64,000 nucleotides of DNA from Pseudomonas sp. JAI120 (lineage in GTDB: Bacteria > Pseudomonadota > Gammaproteobacteria > Pseudomonadales > Pseudomonadaceae). The stretch covers positions 1,059,802 to 1,123,801 of the forward strand of contig NZ_JACHCZ010000002.1 of the NCBI RefSeq assembly GCF_014207255.1, in the 5' to 3' direction. Below, one piece after another: positions 38,253 to 46,822 of this stretch. Numbering within the stretch: the stretch's first letter is position 1; the number at the start of each line of letters is the position of its first letter. The translations under genes were made by a program, and so were the position numbers. The notes under the pieces were generated by a model, which was given only the letters and a program-made list of their open reading frames with translations, ran no database searches and had not been told where the DNA came from.

Positions 38253-38541
38253 GGGGCGAGACCTTTTGCATAAGAATGAAGAACGGACAAGTCTAAACAA
38301 GGATTTGCCCGAAAGCGAACAGAACCCGGACGGACGGGGCCGATCAACGGCATCCTTGATCATCGGTTTCCACCAGGACGAGGAGGGTCACTGGGTTGCC
38401 GAGCTGTCTTGCGGCCACACCCAGCACCTGCGCCACCAGCCTCCGTGGCAGTCCCGCGCCTGGGTTCTGGACCCCGCGCAGCGCCTGGAAAAAATAGGCC
38501 AGCCCTTTGCCTGCGGCTGGTGTGCGCAAGCGCCCGAATAA
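38251..38541 (+). CDS. DUF3565 domain protein
   Basis: A 96-aa protein if ATG 38251 is used. The conserved domain begins at GFHQDEEGHWVAELSCGHTQ and contains Cys/His positions (SCGHTQHLRHQPPW, CGWC) that could bind a metal. The start is uncertain, because ATG 38251 overlaps the slyD start codon on the other strand. A TTG nearer the domain (38305 or 38353) may be used instead. Function unknown. It sits where P. aeruginosa has ackA, upstream of pta. Confidence 0.75.
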   Translation: MGRDLLHKNEERTSLNKDLPESEQNPDGRGRSTASLIIGFHQDEEGHWVAELSCGHTQHLRHQPPWQSRAWVLDPAQRLEKIGQPFACGWCAQAPE

Positions 38542-38620
38542 CGATAACCTTGGCACCTGATTCCCGGCAGGCACTCAACCATAGAGCGCCACCGAAGCCA
38601 TGCACCTCCAGAGAATTCGC

Positions 38621-40720
38621 ATGCAGACTTTTTTTATCGCGCCCACCGATTTTGGTGTGGGCCTGACCTCCATCAGCCTTGGGCTGGTGCGTACCCTTGA
38701 GCGAGCCGGCCTGAAAGTCGGCTTCTTCAAGCCGATTGCCCAGCCGCACCCTGGCGATACCGGCCCTGAGCGCTCCACTGAACTGATAGCGCGCACCCAC
38801 GGACTAAAACCACCACAGCCCCTGGGCCTGGCTCACGTGGAGCGGATGCTCGGCGACGGCCAGCTCGACGAACTGCTCGAGGAAATCATCACCCTTTACC
38901 AGCAAGCCGCCGTGGGCAAGGACGTGCTGATCGTCGAAGGCATGGTGCCGACCCGCAGCGCCAGCTATGCGGCCCGGGTCAACCTGCACCTGGCCAAGAG
39001 CCTGGACGCAGAAGTGATCCTGGTCTCGGCCCCGGAAAACGAAGTGCTCACCGAACTCTCCGGCCGCGTGGAATTGCAGGCCCAACTGTTCGGCGGCCCG
39101 AAAGACCCGAAAGTGCTCGGCGTGATCCTGAACAAGGTACGCACCGACGAAAGCATGGAAGCCTTCTCGGCGCGCCTCAAGGAGCATTCCCCCTTGCTGC
39201 GCAGCGGTGATTTCCGCCTGCTCGGCTGCATTCCTTACCAGCCGGAACTCAACGCGCCGCGCACCCGCGACGTGGCCGATCTGATGGGCGCGCAGATCCT
39301 CAACGCCGGCGACTACGAAACCCGGCGCATGACCAAGATCATCATCTGCGCCCGCACCATGCGTAACACCGTGGAGCTGCTCAAGCCCGGCGTGCTGGTG
39401 GTGACCCCCGGCGACCGTGACGACATCATCCTCGCCGTCAGCCTGGCCGCGATCAACGGCGTGCCCCTGGCCGGCCTGCTGCTGACCAGCGATACCCTGC
39501 CCGACCCGCGCATCATGGAGCTGTGCCGCGGCGCCTTCCAGGCTGGGCTGCCGGTTTTGTCGGTGAGTACCGGTTCCTACGAAACCGCCAACCTGCTCAA
39601 CAACCTCAACAAGGAAATCCCCATTGATGACCGCGAGCGCGCGGAGATCATCACCGATTTCGTCGCCAGCCACCTCGACGCGCGCTGGCTGCACCAGCGC
39701 TGCGGCACGCCACGGGAGATGCGCCTGTCGCCGGCGGTGTTCCGCTACCAGTTGATCCAACGCGCCCAGGCTGCCAACAAACGCATTGTGCTGCCCGAGG
39801 GCAGCGAGCCGCTGACCGTGCAAGCCGCCGCCATCTGCCAGGCAAGGGGCATCGCGCGCTGCGTACTGCTGGCCAAGCCGGCTGACGTGGAAGCCGTCGC
39901 GCGCGCCCAAGGCATCGAATTGCCCGAAGGCCTGGAGATTCTCGACCCGGACCTGATTCGCCAGCGCTACGTCGAGCCCATGGTTGCCCTGCGCAAGAGC
40001 AAGAGCCTGAATGCGCCGATGGCCGAGCAGCAACTGGAAGACACCGTGGTGATCGCCACCATGATGCTCGCACTGGATGAAGTGGACGGTCTGGTCTCCG
40101 GGGTTATCCACTCCACCGCCAACACCATTCGCCCGGCCTTGCAGCTGATCAAGACCGCACCGGGCTGCACCCTGGTGTCATCGGTGTTCTTCATGCTGTT
40201 CCCCGAGCAGGTGCTGGTCTACGGCGACTGCGTGATGAACCCGCACCCAAGTGCCGCCGAGCTGGCGGAAATCGCCTTGCAAAGCGCCGACTCGGCCGCC
40301 GCCTTCGGCATCACCCCGCGTGTGGCGATGATCAGCTACTCCAGCGGCGACTCGGCCAGCGGTGAGGAAGTGGAGAAGGTCCGCGAAGCCACCCTGCTCG
40401 CTCATGAGCAGCAAAGCTCGCTTCTGATCGACGGCCCCCTGCAATACGACGCCGCCGCCAACGAAACCGTCGCCCGCCAACTGGCCCCCGACAGCCTGGT
40501 CGCCGGTAAAGCCACCGTGTTCGTGTTCCCAGACCTGAACACCGGCAATACCACGCACAAGGCCGTGCAACGCAGTGCCGATTGCGTCAGCCTGGGGCCG
40601 ATGCTCCAAGGCCTGCGCAAACCGGTCAACGACCTGCCTCGTGGCGCCCAGGTCGACGACATCGTGTACACCATCGCGCTGACTGCGATCCAAGCCGCCA
40701 ACCGACCTATGGATATCTAA
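38621..40720 (+). CDS. pta: Phosphate acetyltransferase
   Basis: A 699-aa enzyme interconverting acetyl-CoA and acetyl phosphate. It has the long-form architecture: an N-terminal P-loop-like DRTGG region (TDFGVGLTSISLGLVRTLERAG), a middle DRTGG domain and a C-terminal PTA_PTB catalytic domain (ALDEVDGLVSGVIHSTANT, YSSGDSASGEEVEKV). I chose ATG 38621 over 38600, since MQTFFIAPTDFG is the conserved start. ackA, the usual partner, is not adjacent. Confidence 0.96.
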   Translation: MQTFFIAPTDFGVGLTSISLGLVRTLERAGLKVGFFKPIAQPHPGDTGPERSTELIARTHGLKPPQPLGLAHVERMLGDGQLDELLEEIITLYQQAAVGKDVLIVEGMVPTRSASYAARVNLHLAKSLDAEVILVSAPENEVLTELSGRVELQAQLFGGPKDPKVLGVILNKVRTDESMEAFSARLKEHSPLLRSGDFRLLGCIPYQPELNAPRTRDVADLMGAQILNAGDYETRRMTKIIICARTMRNTVELLKPGVLVVTPGDRDDIILAVSLAAINGVPLAGLLLTSDTLPDPRIMELCRGAFQAGLPVLSVSTGSYETANLLNNLNKEIPIDDRERAEIITDFVASHLDARWLHQRCGTPREMRLSPAVFRYQLIQRAQAANKRIVLPEGSEPLTVQAAAICQARGIARCVLLAKPADVEAVARAQGIELPEGLEILDPDLIRQRYVEPMVALRKSKSLNAPMAEQQLEDTVVIATMMLALDEVDGLVSGVIHSTANTIRPALQLIKTAPGCTLVSSVFFMLFPEQVLVYGDCVMNPHPSAAELAEIALQSADSAAAFGITPRVAMISYSSGDSASGEEVEKVREATLLAHEQQSSLLIDGPLQYDAAANETVARQLAPDSLVAGKATVFVFPDLNTGNTTHKAVQRSADCVSLGPMLQGLRKPVNDLPRGAQVDDIVYTIALTAIQAANRPMDI

Positions 40721-41620
40721 ATGCTGGATTTTCTACCTGCCGCCGTACGCGGGGTGATCGCGTCCTTGTTGCTGGCGCTGAACACGATCCTGCTGTGTTC
40801 GTTCCTGTTTGTCGTGGCGCTGTTCAAGGCCCTGCCCTTCGCCAAACGCTTCAGTGAATGGCTGATGAACCACACCCATGAAGCCTGGGTCACCAACAAC
40901 AAGGGTTGGATGAACCTGGTGCGCAGCACCCGCTGGCACCTTAAAGGCCTTGAAGGCCTGGACTACCAGCACTCGTACCTCGTCACCAGCAACCACCAGA
41001 GCTGGGTCGACATCATGGTCCTGCAATACGTGCTCAATCGACGCATTCGCCCGCTGAAGTTCTTCCTCAAGCAGGAGTTGATCTGGGTGCCGGTGATTGG
41101 CTTGGCGTGGTGGGCGTTGGGCTTTCCGTTCATGAAGCGCTACACCAAGGCCTACCTGGAGAAGCACCCGGAGAAGAAAGGCAAAGACCTGGAAACCACC
41201 CGCAAGACCTGTGCGAAGTTTCGCAACAATCCGGTGGGCATTTTCAACTTTGCCGAAGGCACGCGCTTTACGCCGAGCAAGCACGCACAGCAGAAGTCGC
41301 CGTTTCGCTACCTGCTCAAGCCCAAGGCGGGTGGTATCGCGTTTGTGCTGGATGCCATGGGGGAACAGCTGAAATCACTGGTCAACGTGACCATTCACTA
41401 CCCTGGCGGACGCCCTGGGTATTGGGATTTGCTGTGCGGGAATGTGAAGGACGTGGTGGTGCAGTTTGAAGAGGTGCAGATTCCGGCCGAGTTTATCGGC
41501 AAAAATTATGAGCAGGATGGGGAGTATCGGTTGGCGTTCCAGGGGTGGATCAACCAGCTGTGGGAAACCAAGGATGCGTTGCTGGACCGACTTCACAAAG
41601 ACTTCCCAGACAAACGATAA
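40721..41620 (+). CDS. PlsC-type acyltransferase (YihG-like)
   Basis: A 299-aa membrane-anchored 1-acyl-glycerol-phosphate-type acyltransferase. An N-terminal hydrophobic helix is followed by the HX4D motif in TSNHQSWVDIM and the EGTR motif in NFAEGTRFTP. It resembles YihG-type long acyltransferases rather than PlsC itself, so a lysophospholipid acyl transfer role is inferred. It begins immediately after the pta stop, as the neighbouring gene does in P. aeruginosa. Confidence 0.9.
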   Translation: MLDFLPAAVRGVIASLLLALNTILLCSFLFVVALFKALPFAKRFSEWLMNHTHEAWVTNNKGWMNLVRSTRWHLKGLEGLDYQHSYLVTSNHQSWVDIMVLQYVLNRRIRPLKFFLKQELIWVPVIGLAWWALGFPFMKRYTKAYLEKHPEKKGKDLETTRKTCAKFRNNPVGIFNFAEGTRFTPSKHAQQKSPFRYLLKPKAGGIAFVLDAMGEQLKSLVNVTIHYPGGRPGYWDLLCGNVKDVVVQFEEVQIPAEFIGKNYEQDGEYRLAFQGWINQLWETKDALLDRLHKDFPDKR

Positions 41621-41623
41621 CCA

Positions 41624-41718
41624 AAATGTGCGAGGGGGCTTGCCCCCGATAGCGGTGGATCAGTGACAGATGTACTGACTGACACACTGCTATCGGGGGC
41701 AAGCCCCCTCCCACATTT
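41624..41718. repeat. REPIN (two inverted REP sequences)
   Basis: A left REP (ATGTGCGAGGGGGCTTGCCC) and a right REP in opposite orientation (GGGGGCAAGCCCCCTCCCAC) flank about 45 bp of spacer, with GATAGC and GCTATC as the inner boundaries. This is the typical REP doublet of P. fluorescens genomes, mobilised in trans by RAYT transposases. It fills the gap between the convergent acyltransferase and cysNC genes and can form a long hairpin. Confidence 0.9.
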
Positions 41719-41732
41719 GACTGCAGCGAGGT

Positions 41733-43631
41733 TTAGATCGCGCCGCGCTGACGCAACAGCTCCAACACTTGCTTGACACTGTCTTCCAGCGACAGGGCCT
41801 GGGTGTCGATTACCAGGTCGGCATTCAACGGCACGTCGTACGGGAAGGATTCGCCAGGGATGTTATCCCCACCCGCCGCGTACAGGCCCTGCGGATCACG
41901 CTCGGCACACACCAGCGGCGAGGCCTGCACGTACACGGTCAGCAGGCGATCGCTGCCAATCAGCGCCTTGGCCTGTTCACGGCCTTCGGCATCCGGGGCG
42001 ACGAACGCGGCCAGGGTCAGCAGGCCGGCTTCGTTGAACTGACGCGCCACGTGAGCGGCACGACGCCAGTTCTCGGTACGTCCGGCACGGTCCTGCGGCA
42101 ACCCTTTATTCAGGTCGTGACGCAGGTTCTGGCCATCCAGCACAAACACCGCACGGCCCATGTCGAACAGCTTGCGCTCGACCGCATAGGCCAAGGTGCT
42201 CTTGCCCGCGCCTGACAGGCCGCTGAACAACACTGTGGCCGGTTGCTGGCCGAAACGCAGGGCGCGCTCCTCGGTGGCGACATGGGCCAACTTGCCATGA
42301 TGGGCCGCACTGCCGTGGGTAATCGGCGGTGCGATGATCATGCCGGCGCCCACGGTGCCGTTGGTCAAGCGATCAATGACGATAAACGCACCGGTGGTGC
42401 GGTTGCTGTCGTAGCCATCCAATGCGATGGCGGCGTCGAGACTGACCTTGACCCGGCCGATTTCGTTCAACTGCAGCGAACTCGCCGGGCCTTCGGCCAG
42501 GGTGTTCACGTCCACACGGTGCACGATGCTGGTGATGGAACCCGGCACGTAGCTGGTGGCGCGCTTGATGTCGTATTTCTTGCCCGGCAGCATCGGTTCT
42601 TCGGCCATCCACACCAGCATGGCGTCGAAGGCGTCGGTCACTTGCGGCACATTGTCGGCATGCACCAGCAGGTCGCCACGGGAGATGTCGATCTCGTCTT
42701 CCATGGTCAGGGTCACGGCCTGGCCGGGGCCGGCGTGCTCCAGCTCACCTTCGAAGGTGACGATGGATTTGACGCGGCTGCTCTTGCCCGACGGCAGCAC
42801 CACGACGTCGTCGCCCTTGTGCACGATGCCGCTGGCCAGGGTGCCGGCAAACCCACGGAAGTTCAGGTTCGGACGGTTGACGTACTGCACCGGGAAACGC
42901 AGGTCGGTGTAGTTGCGGTCGTTGGCGATCTCGACGGTCTCGAGGATCTCCATCAGCGACTGGCCGGTGTACCAGGGCGAGTGCTCGCTCTTGTTCACCA
43001 CGTTGTCGCCCTTGAGCGCCGACATCGGCACGAATGCCATGGTGCTCGGCTTGAAGGCGATGCCCTCGGCGAACTTCAGGTAATCGGCCTTGATCGACTC
43101 GAACACGCTTTGGTCAAAGCCATTGATGTCCATCTTGTTGACGGCGATCACGATGTGCTTGATGCCCAGCAACGAGGCGATATAGCTGTGGCGACGGGTC
43201 TGGGTCTGCACGCCGTAGCGGGCGTCGATCAGGATGATCGCCAGGTCACAGGTGGACGCACCGGTGGCCATGTTGCGGGTGTACTGCTCATGGCCGGGGG
43301 TGTCGGCGATGATGAATTTGCGCTTGGCGGTGGAGAAGTAGCGGTAGGCAACATCGATAGTGATGCCCTGCTCACGCTCGGCCTGCAGACCGTCGACCAG
43401 CAATGCCAGGTCGATGTCGTCACCGGTGGTGCCGGACTTTTTCGAGTCACGGGTGATGGCTTCCAGGTGATCTTCGTAGATCATCTTGGAGTCGTGCAGC
43501 AGGCGCCCGATCAGGGTGCTCTTGCCGTCGTCGACGTTGCCACAGGTCAGGAAGCGCAACATTTCCTTGCGCTCGTGCTGGCCCAGGTAGGCGAGGATGT
43601 CCTCGCTGATCAAATCAGATTGATGCGACAT
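41733..43631 (-). CDS. cysNC: CysNC fusion: sulfate adenylyltransferase large subunit and APS kinase
   Basis: A 632-aa bifunctional enzyme of sulfate activation. The N-terminal CysN GTPase has [25 protein letters not shown] and NKMD. The C-terminal CysC APS kinase begins near residue 455 with the P-loop [11 protein letters not shown] and has [14 protein letters not shown]. It works with CysD, encoded 9 bp upstream, to make APS and then PAPS. The fusion is usual in pseudomonads. Confidence 0.97.
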   Translation of the reverse strand: MSHQSDLISEDILAYLGQHERKEMLRFLTCGNVDDGKSTLIGRLLHDSKMIYEDHLEAITRDSKKSGTTGDDIDLALLVDGLQAEREQGITIDVAYRYFSTAKRKFIIADTPGHEQYTRNMATGASTCDLAIILIDARYGVQTQTRRHSYIASLLGIKHIVIAVNKMDINGFDQSVFESIKADYLKFAEGIAFKPSTMAFVPMSALKGDNVVNKSEHSPWYTGQSLMEILETVEIANDRNYTDLRFPVQYVNRPNLNFRGFAGTLASGIVHKGDDVVVLPSGKSSRVKSIVTFEGELEHAGPGQAVTLTMEDEIDISRGDLLVHADNVPQVTDAFDAMLVWMAEEPMLPGKKYDIKRATSYVPGSITSIVHRVDVNTLAEGPASSLQLNEIGRVKVSLDAAIALDGYDSNRTTGAFIVIDRLTNGTVGAGMIIAPPITHGSAAHHGKLAHVATEERALRFGQQPATVLFSGLSGAGKSTLAYAVERKLFDMGRAVFVLDGQNLRHDLNKGLPQDRAGRTENWRRAAHVARQFNEAGLLTLAAFVAPDAEGREQAKALIGSDRLLTVYVQASPLVCAERDPQGLYAAGGDNIPGESFPYDVPLNADLVIDTQALSLEDSVKQVLELLRQRGAI

Positions 43632-43640
43632 GACAGCCCC

Positions 43641-44558
43641 TTAGAAATAGCCTTGACGTTTTTTATCTTCCATCGAGCCTGCACCATCGTGGTCGATGAC
43701 ACGGCCCTGGCGCTCGGAAGTTCGCGTCAGGAGCATTTCCTGAATGATGTCCGTCAGCGTCTCGGCTTCGGACTCCACCGCGCCCGTCAACGGGTAGCAG
43801 CCAAGGGTACGGAAACGTACTTTCTTTTTGACGATTCGGGCTTTGTCTTCGTCGGACAAGTGCTCGAGGATGCGGTCGTCGTCGATCATGATCAACGTGC
43901 CGTTCTTCTCGATGACATCGCGTTCGGCGGCGAAGTACAGCGGCACGATCGGGATGCCTTCCAGGTAGATGTACTGCCAGATGTCCAGCTCGGTCCAGTT
44001 GGACAGCGGGAACACACGGATCGACTCACCCTTGTTGACGTTGCCGTTGTAGACGTTCCACAGCTCCGGGCGCTGGTTCTTCGGGTCCCAGCGGTGCTTG
44101 CTGTCGCGGAACGAGTACACGCGCTCTTTGGCACGGGATTTCTCTTCATCGCGACGGGCACCGCCGAAGGCAGCGTCGAAACCATGCTTGTCCAAGGCCT
44201 GCTTGAGGCCTTCGGTCTTCATGATGTCAGTGTGCTTGGCGCTGCCGTGGGTGAACGGGTTGATGCCCTGCGCTACGCCGTCCGGGTTGACGTGGGTGAT
44301 CAGGTCCAGGCCCAGCTCTTCGACCATTTTGTCGCGGAACTTGTACATCTCCTGGAATTTCCAGCGGGTGTCGACGTGCATCACCGGGAACGGCAGCTTG
44401 CCCGGGAAGAAGGCCTTGCGCGCCAGGTGCAGCATCACGGCGGAGTCTTTACCGATCGAGTAGAGCATCACCGGGTTATCGAACTCGGCGGCGACCTCGC
44501 GGATGATGTGGATGCTTTCCGCCTCCAGCTGTTTCAGATGCGTCAGTTTGTCGACCAT
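43641..44558 (-). CDS. cysD: CysD sulfate adenylyltransferase small subunit
   Basis: A 305-aa PP-loop ATP pyrophosphatase-type enzyme that forms APS from sulfate and ATP with CysN. The PP-loop motif is [14 protein letters not shown], and [16 protein letters not shown] is the signature of the CysD/CysH group. It is the promoter-proximal gene of the cysD-cysNC operon. The gap 44559-44694 upstream should hold the promoter, but no confident site is seen. Confidence 0.97.
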   Translation of the reverse strand: MVDKLTHLKQLEAESIHIIREVAAEFDNPVMLYSIGKDSAVMLHLARKAFFPGKLPFPVMHVDTRWKFQEMYKFRDKMVEELGLDLITHVNPDGVAQGINPFTHGSAKHTDIMKTEGLKQALDKHGFDAAFGGARRDEEKSRAKERVYSFRDSKHRWDPKNQRPELWNVYNGNVNKGESIRVFPLSNWTELDIWQYIYLEGIPIVPLYFAAERDVIEKNGTLIMIDDDRILEHLSDEDKARIVKKKVRFRTLGCYPLTGAVESEAETLTDIIQEMLLTRTSERQGRVIDHDGAGSMEDKKRQGYF

Positions 44559-44694
44559 GGTTACTCACGGAAAAACGATCTTATGGACGGCCAGCGGGCC
44601 GTGTTCGAGCGGGGCATGCTAGCACAGCACCTTCTTCTATTCAGGGCGCCAGCTAGATCGAAACGGTATATCAATATGCCCCAAGGTTTGGCCG

Positions 44695-45453
44695 TCAAAT
44701 CGGGTTGGGGCAATCGATGAACAGATGCTCCAAGGCAAAGCGCCGCGCCAGGTAGTCGCCCAGAGCCTGTACGCCGTAACGCTCGGTGGCGTGGTGGCCG
44801 GCGGCGATAAAGCTGATGTCGTTTTCCCGGGCGCTGTGGAAGGTTTGCTCGGAGGCTTCACCGCTCAGGAACAAGTCGACGCCGGCGGCGATGGCGTTGT
44901 CGATGTAACCCTGGCCACCACCGGTGCACCAGCCGACGCGGCGGATCATCTGGCTGCCTTCAATCAGCAGCGGCTCGCGGCCCATCACATCCTGCACTCG
45001 CCGGGCGAAGTCGCGGGGCGACAGCGGTTCGGCGAGCGAGCCGACCAGGCCGACGATCTTGGGGTTGCTCGGGTCCAGTGGGCCTTCGACGGTGACTTCC
45101 AGCTGTCGGGCGAGTTGCACGTTGTTGCCAACGTCGGGGTGCAGGTCCAGCGGCAGGTGGTAGGCCAACAGGCTGATGTCGTGCTTGAGCAGGGTTTTCA
45201 GGCGGCGTTGCTTCATGCCGGTGATACAGGGGTTTTCGCCTTTCCAGAAATAACCGTGGTGCACCAGGATCAAATCGGCCTGGGCTTCGACGGCCGCGTC
45301 CAGCAGGGCCTGGCTGGCGGTCACGCCGCTGACGATGCGCATCACTTGCGGCCGCCCCTCGACCTGCAGGCCATTGGGGCAATAATCGGCAATTTTTGCG
45401 CTGCCAAGGTAGCGGTCCGCTTCCTCGACGAGGGTGGTAAGGGGGACGGCCAT
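44695..45453 (-). CDS. Nif3-like dinuclear metal centre hexameric protein (YbgI/DUF34)
   Basis: A 252-aa protein of the NIF3/YbgI family, which forms hexameric rings with a two-metal site. Metal ligands are visible in LILVHHGYFWKGE and AGHHATERYGVQALGDYLA. The biochemical role is unsettled (GTP cyclohydrolase-like or metal insertion roles have been proposed). It lies between cysD and the divergent algW, as in P. aeruginosa. Confidence 0.92.
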   Translation of the reverse strand: MAVPLTTLVEEADRYLGSAKIADYCPNGLQVEGRPQVMRIVSGVTASQALLDAAVEAQADLILVHHGYFWKGENPCITGMKQRRLKTLLKHDISLLAYHLPLDLHPDVGNNVQLARQLEVTVEGPLDPSNPKIVGLVGSLAEPLSPRDFARRVQDVMGREPLLIEGSQMIRRVGWCTGGGQGYIDNAIAAGVDLFLSGEASEQTFHSARENDISFIAAGHHATERYGVQALGDYLARRFALEHLFIDCPNPI

Positions 45454-45555
45454 AAAAGACTCCTAAATATCCCGTTCCGAGGCGCTCGCAGCCTCGTATA
45501 ATGCGCGACATTATGGGCGCTCTCCCGCCCCCTGCAACCTGTCAGGACTTACTTG

Positions 45556-46710
45556 ATGCTCAAGGCACTGCGTTTTTTTGGATGGCCATTGCTGGCTGGC
45601 GTGCTGATCGCGATGCTGATTATTCAGCGTTATCCCCAGTGGGTGGGCTTACCCACCTTTGATGTCAACCTGCAACAGGCGCCGCAGACCAGCTCGGTGG
45701 TGCAAGGCCCGGTGACTTACGCGGACGCGGTGGTCATCGCCGCTCCGGCCGTGGTCAACCTGTACACCACCAAGGTCATCAACAAGCCGGCCCATCCGTT
45801 GTTTGAAGATCCGCAGTTCCGCCGTTATTTCGGTGACAACGGGCCCAAGCAGCGCCGCATGGAGTCCAGCCTGGGTTCCGGGGTGATCATGAGCCCCGAA
45901 GGCTACATCCTCACCAATAACCACGTGACCACCGGGGCCGACCAGATTGTGGTGGCCCTGCGTGACGGCCGCGAAACCCTGGCCCGTGTGGTGGGCAGCG
46001 ACCCGGAAACCGACCTAGCGGTCCTGAAGATCGATTTGAAAAACCTGCCGTCCATCACCCTCGGCCGCTCCGATGGGCTGCGGGTGGGTGATGTGGCACT
46101 GGCCATCGGCAACCCGTTCGGGGTGGGCCAGACGGTGACCATGGGCATCATCAGCGCCACCGGGCGTAACCAGCTGGGGCTGAACAGCTACGAAGATTTC
46201 ATCCAGACCGACGCGGCGATCAACCCGGGCAACTCCGGCGGCGCACTGGTGGATGCCAATGGCAACCTGACCGGCATCAACACGGCGATTTTCTCAAAAT
46301 CCGGCGGTTCCCAGGGCATCGGCTTTGCGATCCCGGTGAAGCTGGCGATGGAAGTGATGAAGTCGATCATCGAGCACGGCCAGGTAATTCGTGGCTGGCT
46401 GGGGATTGAAGTGCAGCCGCTGACCAAGGAGCTGGCCGAGTCGTTTGGCCTGACCGGGCGCCCTGGCATCGTGGTCGCCGGGATCTTCCGCGATGGCCCG
46501 GCACAGAAAGCCGGCCTGCAGTTGGGGGATGTGATCCTCAGCATCAACGGCGAACCGGCCGGTGATGGGCGCAAGTCGATGAACCAGGTCGCGCGGATCA
46601 AGCCGACCGACAAGGTGGCGATCCAGGTGATGCGCAACGGTAAAGAAATCAAGCTGCTGGCGGAAATCGGCCTGCGCCCACCGCCTGCACCGGTCAAGGA
46701 AGAGGAATAA
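45556..46710 (+). CDS. algW: AlgW/DegS-type periplasmic serine protease
   Basis: A 384-aa inner-membrane-anchored HtrA-family protease. It has one N-terminal helix (WPLLAGVLIAMLIIQ), a protease domain with the triad His123 (TNNHVT), Asp153 (ETDLAV) and Ser227 (NPGNSGGAL), and one PDZ domain (about residues 270-365). In Pseudomonas AlgW senses misfolded outer-membrane proteins and begins cleavage of MucA, releasing AlgU. ATG 45556 is preferred to the TTG one codon earlier. Confidence 0.95.
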   Translation: MLKALRFFGWPLLAGVLIAMLIIQRYPQWVGLPTFDVNLQQAPQTSSVVQGPVTYADAVVIAAPAVVNLYTTKVINKPAHPLFEDPQFRRYFGDNGPKQRRMESSLGSGVIMSPEGYILTNNHVTTGADQIVVALRDGRETLARVVGSDPETDLAVLKIDLKNLPSITLGRSDGLRVGDVALAIGNPFGVGQTVTMGIISATGRNQLGLNSYEDFIQTDAAINPGNSGGALVDANGNLTGINTAIFSKSGGSQGIGFAIPVKLAMEVMKSIIEHGQVIRGWLGIEVQPLTKELAESFGLTGRPGIVVAGIFRDGPAQKAGLQLGDVILSINGEPAGDGRKSMNQVARIKPTDKVAIQVMRNGKEIKLLAEIGLRPPPAPVKEEE

Positions 46711-46720
46711 ATCACCTCGG

Positions 46721-46744
46721 CAGGTACCCGTTCGCGGGTACCTG
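46721..46744 (+). terminator. UUCG-loop hairpin after algW
   Basis: CAGGTACCCG-TTCG-CGGGTACCTG is a perfect 10-bp stem with a stable UUCG tetraloop starting 11 bp after the algW stop. There is no T-run, so it may be an mRNA-stabilising hairpin or a weak terminator rather than a strong one. Confidence 0.6.
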
Positions 46745-46761
46745 TAAGCTCATGTTTCAGA

Positions 46762-46781
46762 GCAGAAGCATTCTCATTGGA
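46762..46781 (-). promoter_or_regulatory. Possible Fur box upstream of the TonB-dependent receptor
   Basis: The reverse strand of this segment (AATGAGAATGCTTCTG) matches the 19-bp Fur consensus at about 11 positions, centred some 50 bp before the receptor start. Iron-repressed expression is expected for such a receptor. The match is moderate. Confidence 0.45.
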
Positions 46782-46822
46782 CATGTTATATTGTTTCAAT
46801 ATCGCCATTGGAACGCTCTATC

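Noticed and set aside
42243-44720. 825-aa plus-strand frame opposite cysNC and cysD
   Set aside because: Antisense shadow of two confidently identified sulfate activation genes.
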